Of a stretch of DNA of 64,000 nucleotides, positions 24,181 through 33,425 are shown one piece after another; positions within the stretch are counted from its first letter, which is position 1, and the number at the start of each line of letters is the position of its first letter. Origin of the DNA: Erodium maritimum (lineage: Eukaryota; Streptophyta; Magnoliopsida; Geraniales; Geraniaceae). The notes beneath the pieces are model-generated. The model searched no databases, was not told where the DNA came from, and saw only the letters and a list, made by a program, of their open reading frames with translations. The stretch is from assembly GCA_963921825.1 (NCBI GenBank), contig OY997588.1, positions 58,102,803 to 58,166,802 of the forward strand. The letters are read 5' to 3'. Made by a program: the position numbers and the translations under genes.

Positions 24181-24499
24181 TGGTGCATAAGAGGATCTTC
24201 TTGTTTGGGTTTATTTCAAATTACAAGTATTTCCTAATTCTAGTTTAGGTTGGTTTCCTATATTGTGTAGTATTAGTATTTCCTATTTAGTATAGAGTTT
24301 CTCCCTATATAAAGGGATGCTCTCATTTGATTGAAACATCAACAATAAGAAGTATCATCAATAATATTTCAGAATTCTACTTGCTATTAGAGCCTATTGA
24401 ATCATAGGTTAGAATTAAGTGAGTTATTGCTTTTCCCACTCGTAAATATATGATTTAACGGGTGGGAAAGGTATTGCTATTTGGAATTTCAAGCTCTCA

Positions 24500-24630
24500 T
24501 CGATGTACTGTTCACATCGACGCTGTTCATTGCGGGTATGGTTCACCCGATCACCACTGTTCATCACAGGAACTATTCACCCATGCATGTACTGTTCATC
24601 ATGGGTACTATTCACCACCAGAACTGTTCA
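24500..24630 (+). repeat. TACTGTTCAYC short direct repeats in element D
   Basis: At least eight variants of TACTGTTCA / TACTATTCA, often followed by YC, occur in about 130 bp just downstream of the element D primer region. A second array of GTCGTTATGCGACGTAGTTG-like units follows at 24790-25010. Both are noncoding. Confidence 0.7.
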
Positions 24631-26505
24631 TCAAATTAGTGTTCCTGGTACTCTTTACGCGCCAAAAATTCAGTTGAGCAGTTCCCTTCCATATCAATTC
24701 TTCAGATTTTAGGGTTTCGGTACTTTCCATTAAAAAATCACATAAATAATTGTGTGTGCGTACAATCAGCATGGTTTACACGACCTTCGTGCTTACATGA
24801 AGATGTTTGCACTGTCCTTATACGACGTAGTTCCTCAAGTTTTCACACTGTCGCTATGAGACGTAGTAGCTCGAAGTTTTTTCGTACCGTCGACGTAGTT
24901 GCTTGAAGTTGTTTCGCACCATCAACGTACTTGCTTGAATTTTTTTTGCATTGTCGTTATGCGACTTGCGTGAAGATTTTTCGCTCTCGTGTGACGTAAT
25001 TGCTTGAAGCTGAATCGTGCGTCCGTAAAATCAGGGTATGATCCAATGGCTCCAGATTGTCTTAGGCTTTAAAAAGCCATTATTGGGTATCGTGCCAATT
25101 ATCACCTTTACCGTATATTAGTGTCATAATCGGACGTATATTCCTGCTATGGCCCCTATGTAGACGTCCATTCCTGCTATGGTACACGTGTAGATGTCCT
25201 GTTCAACACGTGAAGGGGAGTGTTGAAAAAAAAAACAATCTTAGCTCTTCGACAACAACAACATAGTGGTAATGCAACAACATGAAGTTCAAATTTTAAA
25301 TTTATTCTTCGTTCACGTGCAAGACTCGTTATCCGATTTGCACATGAGATGGAGTGTTGGAGTTTGGGTTTATTTCCAATTATAAGTATTTCATATTCCT
25401 AGTTTAGTTTGGTTTCCAATGTTGTTTAGTATTAGTTTCTTTTTATAAGCGAAAATTTATTAACCTTTGCTTTCTTGAGTCAGGAAAACAAGGCAGGAGA
25501 TCAACCTCAGAAAGGGATCATCCCAAGACTAAAACAGGCTCAAAAGAGCAACAAGGCAATAAGCCAGAACCAAAACAAAAAGAAAACAGTAGGGACGCAG
25601 CCCACAAATAAACCATAAAAGACCGACAAAGTTCGAGACTACCCTCGTACCACTTCAAAAGTCTTGAAAATATCTTTATTCACGAAACACGTCACCTAAA
25701 CCTGAGTTACCAGCGAACGGACCAAAACGATCCCGATTCCTGTAACAGAACCATCGGGACCTCTTTCGGCTTGTACTGCTTCCAATTACGAACAGTGCCC
25801 CATCCAACACCGGACATGAACTACTCGGAACTTCCAATCGTTCGGTAACCAGATCACGAAACATTAACCCAACAACCTTACGGGCGGCACCAACCTATCC
25901 CTTAGGCCTCAACCGAAAGTTGAGAAATGTCTCGATCAAGCCAAATGGTCGAAGGCAACCCAACAACCGGGACTGAACCTCAACCACTACCATGACGTGA
26001 ACCTCCCAACCACCATGACCCAGCACCTTGGAGATAACGAGGGACGATCATCGGGCCAGTGCAGGCAGCAAAACAGGGAGAACCATCCCCTGCCAAACAC
26101 CCATACACCGAGCCTCTGTCAACGAGCCTCAACCCAAACAAACCGGACAACAACCACACCACCCAAGCTGCAACAACAATAGCAGCCAGGCAAACAGATG
26201 TCAAGGCAGGGGAGAGAACAGGGAGCAGATCTTTTACCTCGGTCACCAACCAAGTTGCAGTCACAAAACGGATCGCCACGAGATGACGTCTCCACAACCA
26301 TCGAACGCCGAGGCTGAGATCCAAAAGCTCGGTGACCAGAACCACAGCGTCATGCCGGAGACACGGCAGAGGCGATCTCCAAGGCCAGGACTCCAACCAG
26401 ATGCGAACTCCAGCCAGACTCGAACGGGGAGAGAGAGGCTTCCATCGGAGGAGGACGAAGGCGAGCGCTGTAACATCCCGCCGTGCCTCACACAGAGCCC
26501 CACGC

Positions 26506-26737
26506 GTGGCGATGTTAGGTCTGCAGCCCAATACACCCCAACCCCTCTGGTGTACTGTCCACAGACAAATACCAACCTAGGTTGTTGGTGAGACTTGATG
26601 ATAGCATCACTCAAGGAAATGCTATAAAGGGTGAGGTCTTGGGTTCAAGTCTCACCAACAACCTAGGTTGGTATTTGTCTGTGGACAGTACACTAGAGGG
26701 GTTGGGGTGTATTGGGCTGCAGACCTAACATCGCCAC
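26506..26737. repeat. Foldback element: two 91-bp arms around a 50-bp loop
   Basis: Arm 26506-26596 is the reverse complement of 26647-26737, with one mismatch noticed. The loop contains its own TAGCAT/ATGCTA stem. GTTCAAGTC at 26643-26651 fits the RNA polymerase III B-box consensus GWTCRANNC. The element lies 37 bp inside the LTR of gypsy C. No direct target duplication is visible outside the arms. Confidence 0.9.
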
Positions 26738-29173
26738 ATTGTGAAGACTGCCTCGTTAAAAAGTTTTAATTTATTTAATCTTATTCGATCGGGATTTCGA
26801 GGTTGACATTTAAATCGGTTTTGGTAAAGACGAGGTTGAAATTCGTTCTAACTTTTAATTCGTTTAAAAAAAAAAGTCTGACCAGGCCTGACAAGCAAAC
26901 CCGGCCAGACCCTGCCCCCTTCTTCACGTTTGGGCCGAGCGGCCCAATTTCGATCTGAGGCCCGTTTGGGCTAGCCCGTGCCTTATAAGCTCGGTTCTAG
27001 GGTTTGCACACCTCATTTGTCCCCTCGCAGCCATCAAATCCCCTCCCTCATCGAAACCCTTGCGCGTCCTCCCTCTCTGCAACCGAAACCCCACCTCCCT
27101 CCCTCTCTCAACTCGGTCTCCGGCGACCCTCTCTCCCTCTCAGTTCTACAATCCCGACCACACCAAGCCTCCCTCCCTCCCCCATCTCCGTTTCTCTCCC
27201 GAGTCCGGCCATCGAGCCCCCTCCCCGTCTCCGTCCAGCCACGGCGCCACCGCTCCCGAGTATAGCCACCGAGCCCCCTCCTCGTCTCCGTCCAGCCACG
27301 GCGCCGTCCCCGAGCTCCTCTCGCCTCCCTCGTCCCGAGCCTCCATCGCCAGAACCTCGCCCTTGCCGGCAAGCTCACCAGATCCGGGACGGGACACCGA
27401 GCCGTCCGGATCTGGGGCCGTATTCAGCCTCCTCAGGCCTCCCGAGCCGCCGCCGTCCTCTCCTTCGTCTTCTCCTCCCTTCGCCGGCGCGTTCGACAGC
27501 TCCGGGACAGAGCCACCAGGGCCGTCCGTCGTGCACCGTCGTGCACCGCCCTTCCCTCCACAGTGAGGTTCGTGCCTGGGGGTTTAGTCGCCGGCGACGT
27601 CTTCGCCGGCGGCCGGTTTATTTTCCGTCCGTTCGTCTCCTTTGTATTTAGCTTCTGTGTTTTTGTTTTGAAACGACAAATTGCGTTGTAATTTCAGTAA
27701 AGAAGATAAAACGTTATTTGGAATAAAAATTCGATGTTTGTTTTTCGGACGAAAAAAACGGTTATCGATCTGGACTGATGTGAAACAGAAAATCTTAGGA
27801 TCGGATTTTGGTTGGAGCAAAATCAGGGATTTTAAATTGAAAGGAATTTGGTTTAGAAGCAACCCAAAACGAAGGCTTTTAATCTATCAGTTCAACGGAA
27901 AATGGGTTTAACAAACGAGAATCAATTTTGGAATTAAAACGGTTTTAATCAAAAAGGAAAACGAAACCAGAGTCGAGCAAAAGGTTTCTTGTTAGGAGTA
28001 TTGGATCGAAACTGATTTGAGTTGGGAACCTGAACGTTTAAACTAGACGTTAAACAGATTTAAAACGGAATTTGAGCAGTTGAACGAATCTGGAACTCTA
28101 GTTAACATGGACTGTTATTTGGGTTTAAAAAGGAACAAAAGCGGACCGCTGAATCGGACCTCGGGATTCGTGCATTGGGACCGTGCCTCGCATGCACCGG
28201 TTTCGGTGCTCGGGTACTCAGACCCGATTCGCCATGACCCCGCTTTTATCCCGCTCGAGTTTAAAGGACAACTGCCGGTTTAAAACTGGTTTAAATCGTG
28301 ACCTTTAAATTAACCTGAGAACCGCCGCTAATTGTGGCTTTCGTGTTATCTTTAGCGTCTGGCTTCGATCGAAGTGAAGCCCGGAGGTAGCGAGCCAAAA
28401 CGTCAGCAGCTAGGAAGCGTAGCGGGCGTTCTTCGGTTGAGGTAGGGAAAAGTAGCCGGATCTCGGCCCTGACTGGGGAAAGTTAACAGTAGAATTGCAT
28501 GTGACACCGGGGTGTCGTGTGTTGAGTATGTTTATTTAAATATTAGAAAAGCATGCTACGGGAACTTGGTAATTGTTAGAAAAGCATGATACGGGATTGT
28601 AGCGTTTATCAGAAAAGCATCTTACGAGAACTTAGTAATTATTGGAAAGGCATGTGACACTTAGTAGTGTCGTAGGAGCAGAGAACTTAGCGATAATTGT
28701 TTTACTGGAGGCATATGACCATGCCCGGAGGTTGATTGCGAACTTATCGATATTAGGAGTACTGGAGGCATATGACCATGCCCGGAGGTTGTTTGTGAAA
28801 CTAGCGATCTTAGGACTGTTGGAGGCATCGTTTATGCCGGAGGTTGTTGTGTGTTAATTGTTATTGAGTTTGGGTGGCCTTGAGAGCCCGTGTTATTTAT
28901 TGCTGAGTCTTGGGTGGCCATGAGAGCCCGTGTTGTCGTTTCGGTGTTTTGGTGGCCGTGAGTACCCGTGGGGTTGTGAACCCGTACTTTATCGTTGGTG
29001 TCTTGGGTGGCCATGAGGGCCCGTAGGGTTGTTGAACCTGTGTTTGGTTGTCGGTGTCTTGTTGGCCTTGAGTGCCTGTGGAGTTGTCACCGGTGTCGTC
29101 ACTGTCTGTTTGAACTTGTTTGTGATTGTGTTTGGTTACTTGATATTGGTGGAGGTTGTGTGGTGTAGGTAGC

Positions 29174-29322
29174 CTCCCGACTGGGATCGGGAGAAGCGGA
29201 GGGGTTGTGGGCTAGCTCCCCGACTGGGATCAGGGGAAGGACGCGCGGGTGTGACTAACCACCCGACTGGGATCGGGTGAAGCGGAGAGGTTGTGGGTTA
29301 GCCTCCCGATTGGGATCGGGGG
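29174..29322 (+). repeat. Array of covarying hairpins in gypsy C U5
   Basis: Four stem-loops share the loop CTGGGA or a close variant. They are CTCCCGA/TCGGGAG (29174-29193), TCCCC/GGGGA (29217-29237), CACCCGA/TCGGGTG (29260-29279) and CTCCCGA/TCGGGGG (29303-29322, one G-T pair). A degenerate fifth lies near 29350. Stem bases change together. Confidence 0.8.
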
Positions 29323-29904
29323 AAGTTGCGCGACAGGTCGACCGCCTGTACCGACTGGGATTGGAAAGGGCGAGATACAGAGATTGGTTACTGAGCAGCC
29401 GGTTTGCGATCCTTTGTGATCTTGTTTGGTATTGTGTGGTCAGTCGTGTCTTGGAGGAGGTCGTCGATCGTAGTGTGGGGTCTACATAACGTGTCCGAGT
29501 GCTGAGTCGGTTGAGGAAAGTACTGGTCGTGTGTGTGTCTTTTGAGTCGTTGTGGTGTTACCGGCATTGTCTGCAAATTATGCCGTAGTCAGTCTGTTAT
29601 CCGTGGTGGTGAGCGAACGCTCACCCCTAGCTGCTTTTCCTACAGGTACCGTTCGCAGGCTGGAGTAGGTGAGCTTCTGAAGCTTGAAGAGCTTGAAGCG
29701 GATTCTGGGAGTCTTGAGTCTAGAGACGTGTACCTACCATTTTTGTCCAAGTGTGGGACTAATTTTTGTTTGAGATGTAAATGACTTTATTTTTTGAACT
29801 AAACTGGTATTTTAAAGTGATTTAAAGAAAACAGGTTTAAAGAATTGTATCTTTTAAATGTTCGCGTCCCGAGTTCGGTTCGCTGAAATTGGGGCGTGAC
29901 AGCT

Positions 29905-29916
29905 TGGTATCAGAGC
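29905..29916 (+). other. tRNA-iMet primer binding site of gypsy C
   Basis: TGGTATCAGAGC lies three bases after the 5' LTR end. Confidence 0.9.
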
Positions 29917-31289
29917 TCGAGGTTTCACACCTCGGACTGTCCGTTAATTAGGTGGGAGAGTCGAGTCGGTAGAGTCCCGTTGTACGTTGGGTACGTAGGT
30001 CGGGAACCGTGTGTAAACCCTTAATGTCTTGAGTTTTGTTTTGTCTGTGTGTATGTGCAGTACGGGGTTACTGGCATACTGTTTGTGTGCTGCGTGAAAC
30101 GTTTCTAAGCTGTCACGGGTCGACTCAGGAGCGCTCCTGTAGTCGAACGTGACGGTGCTGATGTCAAGTCGGTACAACGTAGTTCGGGGACGCCTGGACC
30201 GGGTTGTAACCGCGTGATGTCAAGTACGAAGTTTTTTTTTAAAAAAAATAAAATAAAAAAATTGGTTCGCCCAGTGGGCGGGTCTTGAGTTTGTTTGACG
30301 CCGTGGGCGTTTGTATTTGATTTTGGTTGGCCCGGTGGGCAAGGTTCGTCTTTGGTTGGCCGGTGAGCGGCGGTCATGTGATTGTGTTGTTTTTGGCCGT
30401 GTTGGCTTGTGTTTGAGGTCGGTCTTGATTTACTGTAACTGTGTTATGTGTTTGGTGGTCGTTGTCTGCGACGTACTTGTGTACGGGTCGCTATCAGCCG
30501 GGAAGGTTACGAATGCCCTAGGGTAGACATAGCGGGGGTAAGTAGGGTGAAATCATTACCGCTATATTATCAGGGTCACTAGTTTGGTCCGGTAGGTAGA
30601 ATGGACCGGTTTGGCTGTCGGCCCGGTAAGGGGCCCAACAGGTATTGAACGCCGGCCCGGTAAGGAGCCCGGCAGGTATTGGACGCCGGCCCGGTAAGGG
30701 GCACGGCCCGGCCAGGTTACCGGCCCGGAGAGTGGCATGGCAGGGGTCGTGTACCGGCCTGGTACAGTAAGCCAGTTTCAATTGTTTCGTGGTTGTTTCG
30801 TTGTACGGTTAGGTTTGTCGTTGCGCGACTTAGTGTGCGTTTGTGCGGTTTAATTGAGGTTTCGCTTACGTATTATTACCATTGAAGTTTTAATAGTGTG
30901 GGCAATGGTGTTTGCTTAGTTGAGAGCGTGTTCCCCGTCTTGAGGTTTCCCTACGTGATCGGGTAATTGGGTTTTTGAGGTTGCGAACAATAGTGTTTTA
31001 CTAAATCGAGGACGTGATTCCCGTGTCGAGGTTTATCTTACTTGAGCGAGTACTAAGTTGTTGATAGCGTGAGCGGTGTGACGTTTGGCATCCGGTTTTG
31101 AGGTAGTGGTTTGCCCTGGCTAGATCGGTAAGTCTTTAGTGCGTTACTAGTATGCCATAATCGAACGGGTGTCCGTGGAGGCGAGCATAACGCTCATCCC
31201 CTTTACTACTTTTCCCGCAAGGGACGAGTAGCGAACACTAGTTTGGTTGCGGAAAGTTACAAGTAATGCCTAGAGGACCGTGTGAGGGT
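29917..31289 (+). other. Gypsy C leader-only interior with GC-rich tandem repeat
   Basis: The first 300 bases align with the leader of gypsy B (shared GGGGACGCCTGGACCGGG and GTGGGCG repeats). A 34-bp tandem repeat beginning GGCCCGGTAAG occurs at 30620, 30654 and 30688. The segment from about 31150 resembles a diverged U5 piece (GGCGAGCATAACGCTCATCC, a variant of the conserved hairpin). No gag or pol frame is present. Confidence 0.7.
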
Positions 31290-31885
31290 TACACTAGGAT
31301 CGGGGGAAGTTGCGCGACAGGTCGACCGCCTGTACCGACTGGGATCGGAAAGGGCGAGATACAGAGATTGGTTACTGAGCAGCCGGTTTGCGATCCTTTG
31401 TGATCTTGTTTGGTATTGTGTGGTCAGTCGTGTCTTGAAGGAGGTCGTCGATCGTAGTGTGGGGTCTACATAACGTGTCCGAGTGTTGAGTCGGTTGAGG
31501 AAAGTACTGGTCGTGTGTGTGTCTTTTGAGTCGTTGTGGTGTTACCGGCATTGTCTGCAAATTATGCCGTAGTCAGTCTGTTATCCGTGGTGGTGAGCGA
31601 ATGCTCACCCCTAGCTGCTTTTCCTACAGGTACCGTTCGCAGGCTGGAGTAGGTGAGCTTCTGAAGCTTGAAGAGCTTGAAGCGGGTTCTGGGAGTCTTG
31701 AGTCTAGAGACGTGTACCTACCCTTTTTGTCCAAGTGTGGGACTAATTTTTGTTTGAGATGTAAATGACTTTATTTGTTGAACTAAACTGGTATTTTAAA
31801 GTGATTTAAAGAAAACAGGTTTAAAGAATTGTATCTTTTAAATGTTCACGTCCCGAGTTCGGTTCGCTGAAATTGAGGCGTGACA
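31290..31885 (+). repeat. Gypsy C 3' LTR, truncated
   Basis: It corresponds to the last 600 bp of the 5' LTR and ends GGCGTGACA at 31885, followed by the TSD AGCGC. The conserved hairpin at 31592-31609 has one C-to-T change in its 3' arm. Confidence 0.9.
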
Positions 31886-32220
31886 AGCGCGAAGGGCCGA
31901 GCGAGGACGCGGGGTCGGACAGAAGCGCGAACAACAGTAGGACTGCCACCGGCAACAGCCACAACCGTGGCCGCCGCCGGGAGGGGCGAGCAAAAGGGGG
32001 TGGCGGCTCAGAAGCACTAGGGTTTTGTCTAAATGGAGGGTTTTTGTTTAGCATTAGTATTTCCTATTTAGTGTAAAGTTAATACCTATATAAAGGGATG
32101 CTCTTATTGTATTGAAACATTAACAATAAGAAGTATCATTAATAATAATTCTACAGTATTAAAGAGTAAGTTGATCTCGTATTTGATATTGGTGAGGTCA
32201 TGGATCCCGCATTTGACATT

Positions 32221-33205
32221 GAAGAGGACTTTTTATTATAGATGATGGTTTTATTAAAAATCTTCTTACCACAAGATGGAGTTAAAAGATAGGACTTCCA
32301 AAAAGACTGTTCTCACGTACTTACAAATAAGCCTTACCACTTAAGGCAAAAGATTGACCTCAAAAAAAAAATACGCCTCAAACAGATAACTAGGAAAAAA
32401 AATACCCTTACAAAAAGTATCGACCAAAACCTCACAGAGGAGACACGGACGAATCTGCGTCCTCAGCCCCTGCTAAATCCTTGGAATCTATAGTGACAAA
32501 CTGTCTCCAAACCTGGTGTCCAAGCTGAGCTGCAAGGATTTCATGATCACTCTGAGGGGTTTGTGATCGAATCTTCATTACAAATGGTTGCGGAAGTTTC
32601 TTCTCTCTATTTCTTTTCATGTAACAAATCAGATAAGTCCTGATCAAAGCCCTTACATAGCTTAAGGGAAGGAGCCGGGATCAACTTTGGTCTAATTAAC
32701 ACTCGACACTGGAGCTACCTCTTCCTTCACATCCTCAATATCCACTACACCCTCTACCGATAAGGGGGAAGAAAAATTGGAACTTGAGTCAAACAGAGCT
32801 TCCTTCGCTACCTGCACGACCTCCACGAACGAGGGAGGTATCTCAGATGAAGGACCCTTCTGAACTTGAATATCAGTGTCAGTTGCACCACAATTAATTT
32901 TAACCGGGCTAATTAATTGCTCACCTTTGTATAAATCCTTGGGCTGTTTAGCACAACAACATGATTGAAACCCTTTAGACTTGGACCACCTTTGTCAATT
33001 ACAACTTGTTTCGTAACAGGATCCTATTGACTTAGACCAACTTTGACATTTAGAACTTGTTGTGTACCAGGATCTTGTTGACATGGACCAACTATCTCAT
33101 TAAAAGCTACAATTGGATAAGTATCAAAATCATACAGATTACGAGGGGGAGAATTAGAATTTGAAAACAAATCCATCTCTGGTGATCTCGTCGTATCATT
33201 AGAGA
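32221..33205 (-). mobile_element. Short LINE-derived retroposon (ix) with ORF1-like remnant
   Basis: It interrupts an older coding-like stretch between GAAGAGGACTTT (about 32210-32221) and AGAGAGGATTTT (about 33199-33210), a plausible duplicated target of about 12 bp. On the reverse strand it ends in a short A-run at about 32221-32226 behind a TTTAATAAAACC tail motif. Reverse frames are acidic and Ser-rich (PSFVEVVQVAKEALF, VEGVVDIEDVKEEVAPV) with stops, in the style of the linker of plant LINE ORF1 proteins. No ORF2. The assignment rests on tail, TSD and texture rather than on a domain. Confidence 0.5.
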
Positions 33206-33411
33206 GGATTTTGAACATGAAATTGATATTAGAGTAAACTTTGATCCTACCACTAGTAAAGAATATTATCAGGTTTATAAAGGAAAACTTTGATCCTACT
33301 ACTAGTAAAGAATATGATCATGTGTATAATGGAGACCGACATTATGGTCCGGTGGGATTGAGTGTTGAAAAAACCTTGACCGCATTTGGTTTTACAGAAG
33401 AATGAGTAATC
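33206..33411 (+). pseudogene. Continuation of a disrupted coding remnant
   Basis: The + frame reads EDFEHEIDIRVNFDPTTSK, then a near-copy of the last part (NFDPTTSKEYDHVYNG) after a local duplication of about 57 bp (33235-33291 and 33292-33347), and ends GLSVEKTLTAFGFTEE before a stop. The piece 32156-32220 (DIGEVMDPAFDIEEDF) joins its upstream side across retroposon ix. It is probably the same gene as the 23690 remnant, but I do not recognise the family securely. Confidence 0.35.
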
Positions 33412-33425
33412 AATTCTCAAAATAA

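Larger units (their letters stand above)
26469..29901 (+). repeat. Gypsy C 5' LTR
   Basis: It begins TGTAACATCCC and ends GGGCGTGACA. A TATA-like CCTTATAAG lies at 26981-26989, followed by a C/T-rich leader (27010-27560) that yields long but meaningless Pro/Ser/Arg-rich frames. The U5 side has a series of CCCGA...TCGGG hairpins (29174-29322) and the perfect GGTGAGCG/CGCTCACC hairpin (29608-29625). The last 600 bp match the truncated 3' LTR (31290-31885), with few differences. Confidence 0.88.
26469..31885 (+). mobile_element. Ty3/gypsy element C lacking all coding sequence
   Basis: An exact TSD AGCGC (26464-26468 and 31886-31890) brackets it. The 5' LTR runs from TGTAACATCCC (26469) to GTGACA (29901), about 3.4 kb including the foldback insert. 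The primer site is at 29905-29916. Only about 1.4 kb of leader-like interior remains (29917-31289). The 3' LTR is just the last 600 bp (about 31290-31885). No gag or pol is present. The interior-to-LTR junction at about 31290 falls in a GGATCGGGGGAAG hairpin repeat, a plausible recombination point. The element interrupts retroposon ii. Confidence 0.88.
25437..32043 (-). mobile_element. GC-rich LINE-tailed retroposon (ii), split by gypsy C
   Basis: It inserted into the 3' LTR of element D with TSD TTGTTTAGTATTAGT (25422-25436) and TTGTTTAGCATTAGT (32044-32058), one mismatch. On the reverse strand it starts near 32043 with an ACAAAACCCTAG ... GCCGCCACCC leader, resumes at 26463 after gypsy C, and ends at about 25437 with CGCTTATAAAAAGAA. 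A hairpin (25467-25474 with 25484-25491) sits just before the tail. Its own length is about 1.2 kb. Leader and tail match retroposon iii. No ORF2. Long overlapping frames between 25980 and 26591 on both strands show no domain and are not called as genes. Confidence 0.72.
24196..32155 (+). mobile_element. Small non-autonomous LTR element D, split by nested insertions
   Basis: Two LTR copies of roughly 190 bp flank about 970 bp of noncoding interior. The 5' LTR (24196-24380) and the 3' LTR (25355-25436 plus 32044-32155) share TTTGGGTTTATTTC, a TATATAAAG promoter (24306-24314; also near 32092) and ends of the ATTCTAC type. A degenerate primer site TGCTATTAGAGCC follows at 24382. The interior has two direct-repeat arrays and no gag or pol. 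Its scale is between TRIM and LARD elements. A clear TSD was not found: the left flank is GAGGA and the right flank GTATT. Confidence 0.65.

Noticed and set aside
26641-26660. tRNA gene or tRNA-derived SINE at the B-box-like motif
   Set aside because: No A box at the proper distance, no cloverleaf, no poly(T) terminator and no A-tail. Only the B-box match was kept as an observation.
26028-27651. Long Pro/Ser/Arg-rich frames on both strands
   Set aside because: They lie in a GC-rich retroposon and the C/T-rich leader of a gypsy LTR. Low-complexity composition keeps several frames open and no domain is seen.
30620-30721. CRISPR-like repeat array
   Set aside because: Three adjacent 34-bp tandem copies without unique spacers, inside a plant gypsy leader.
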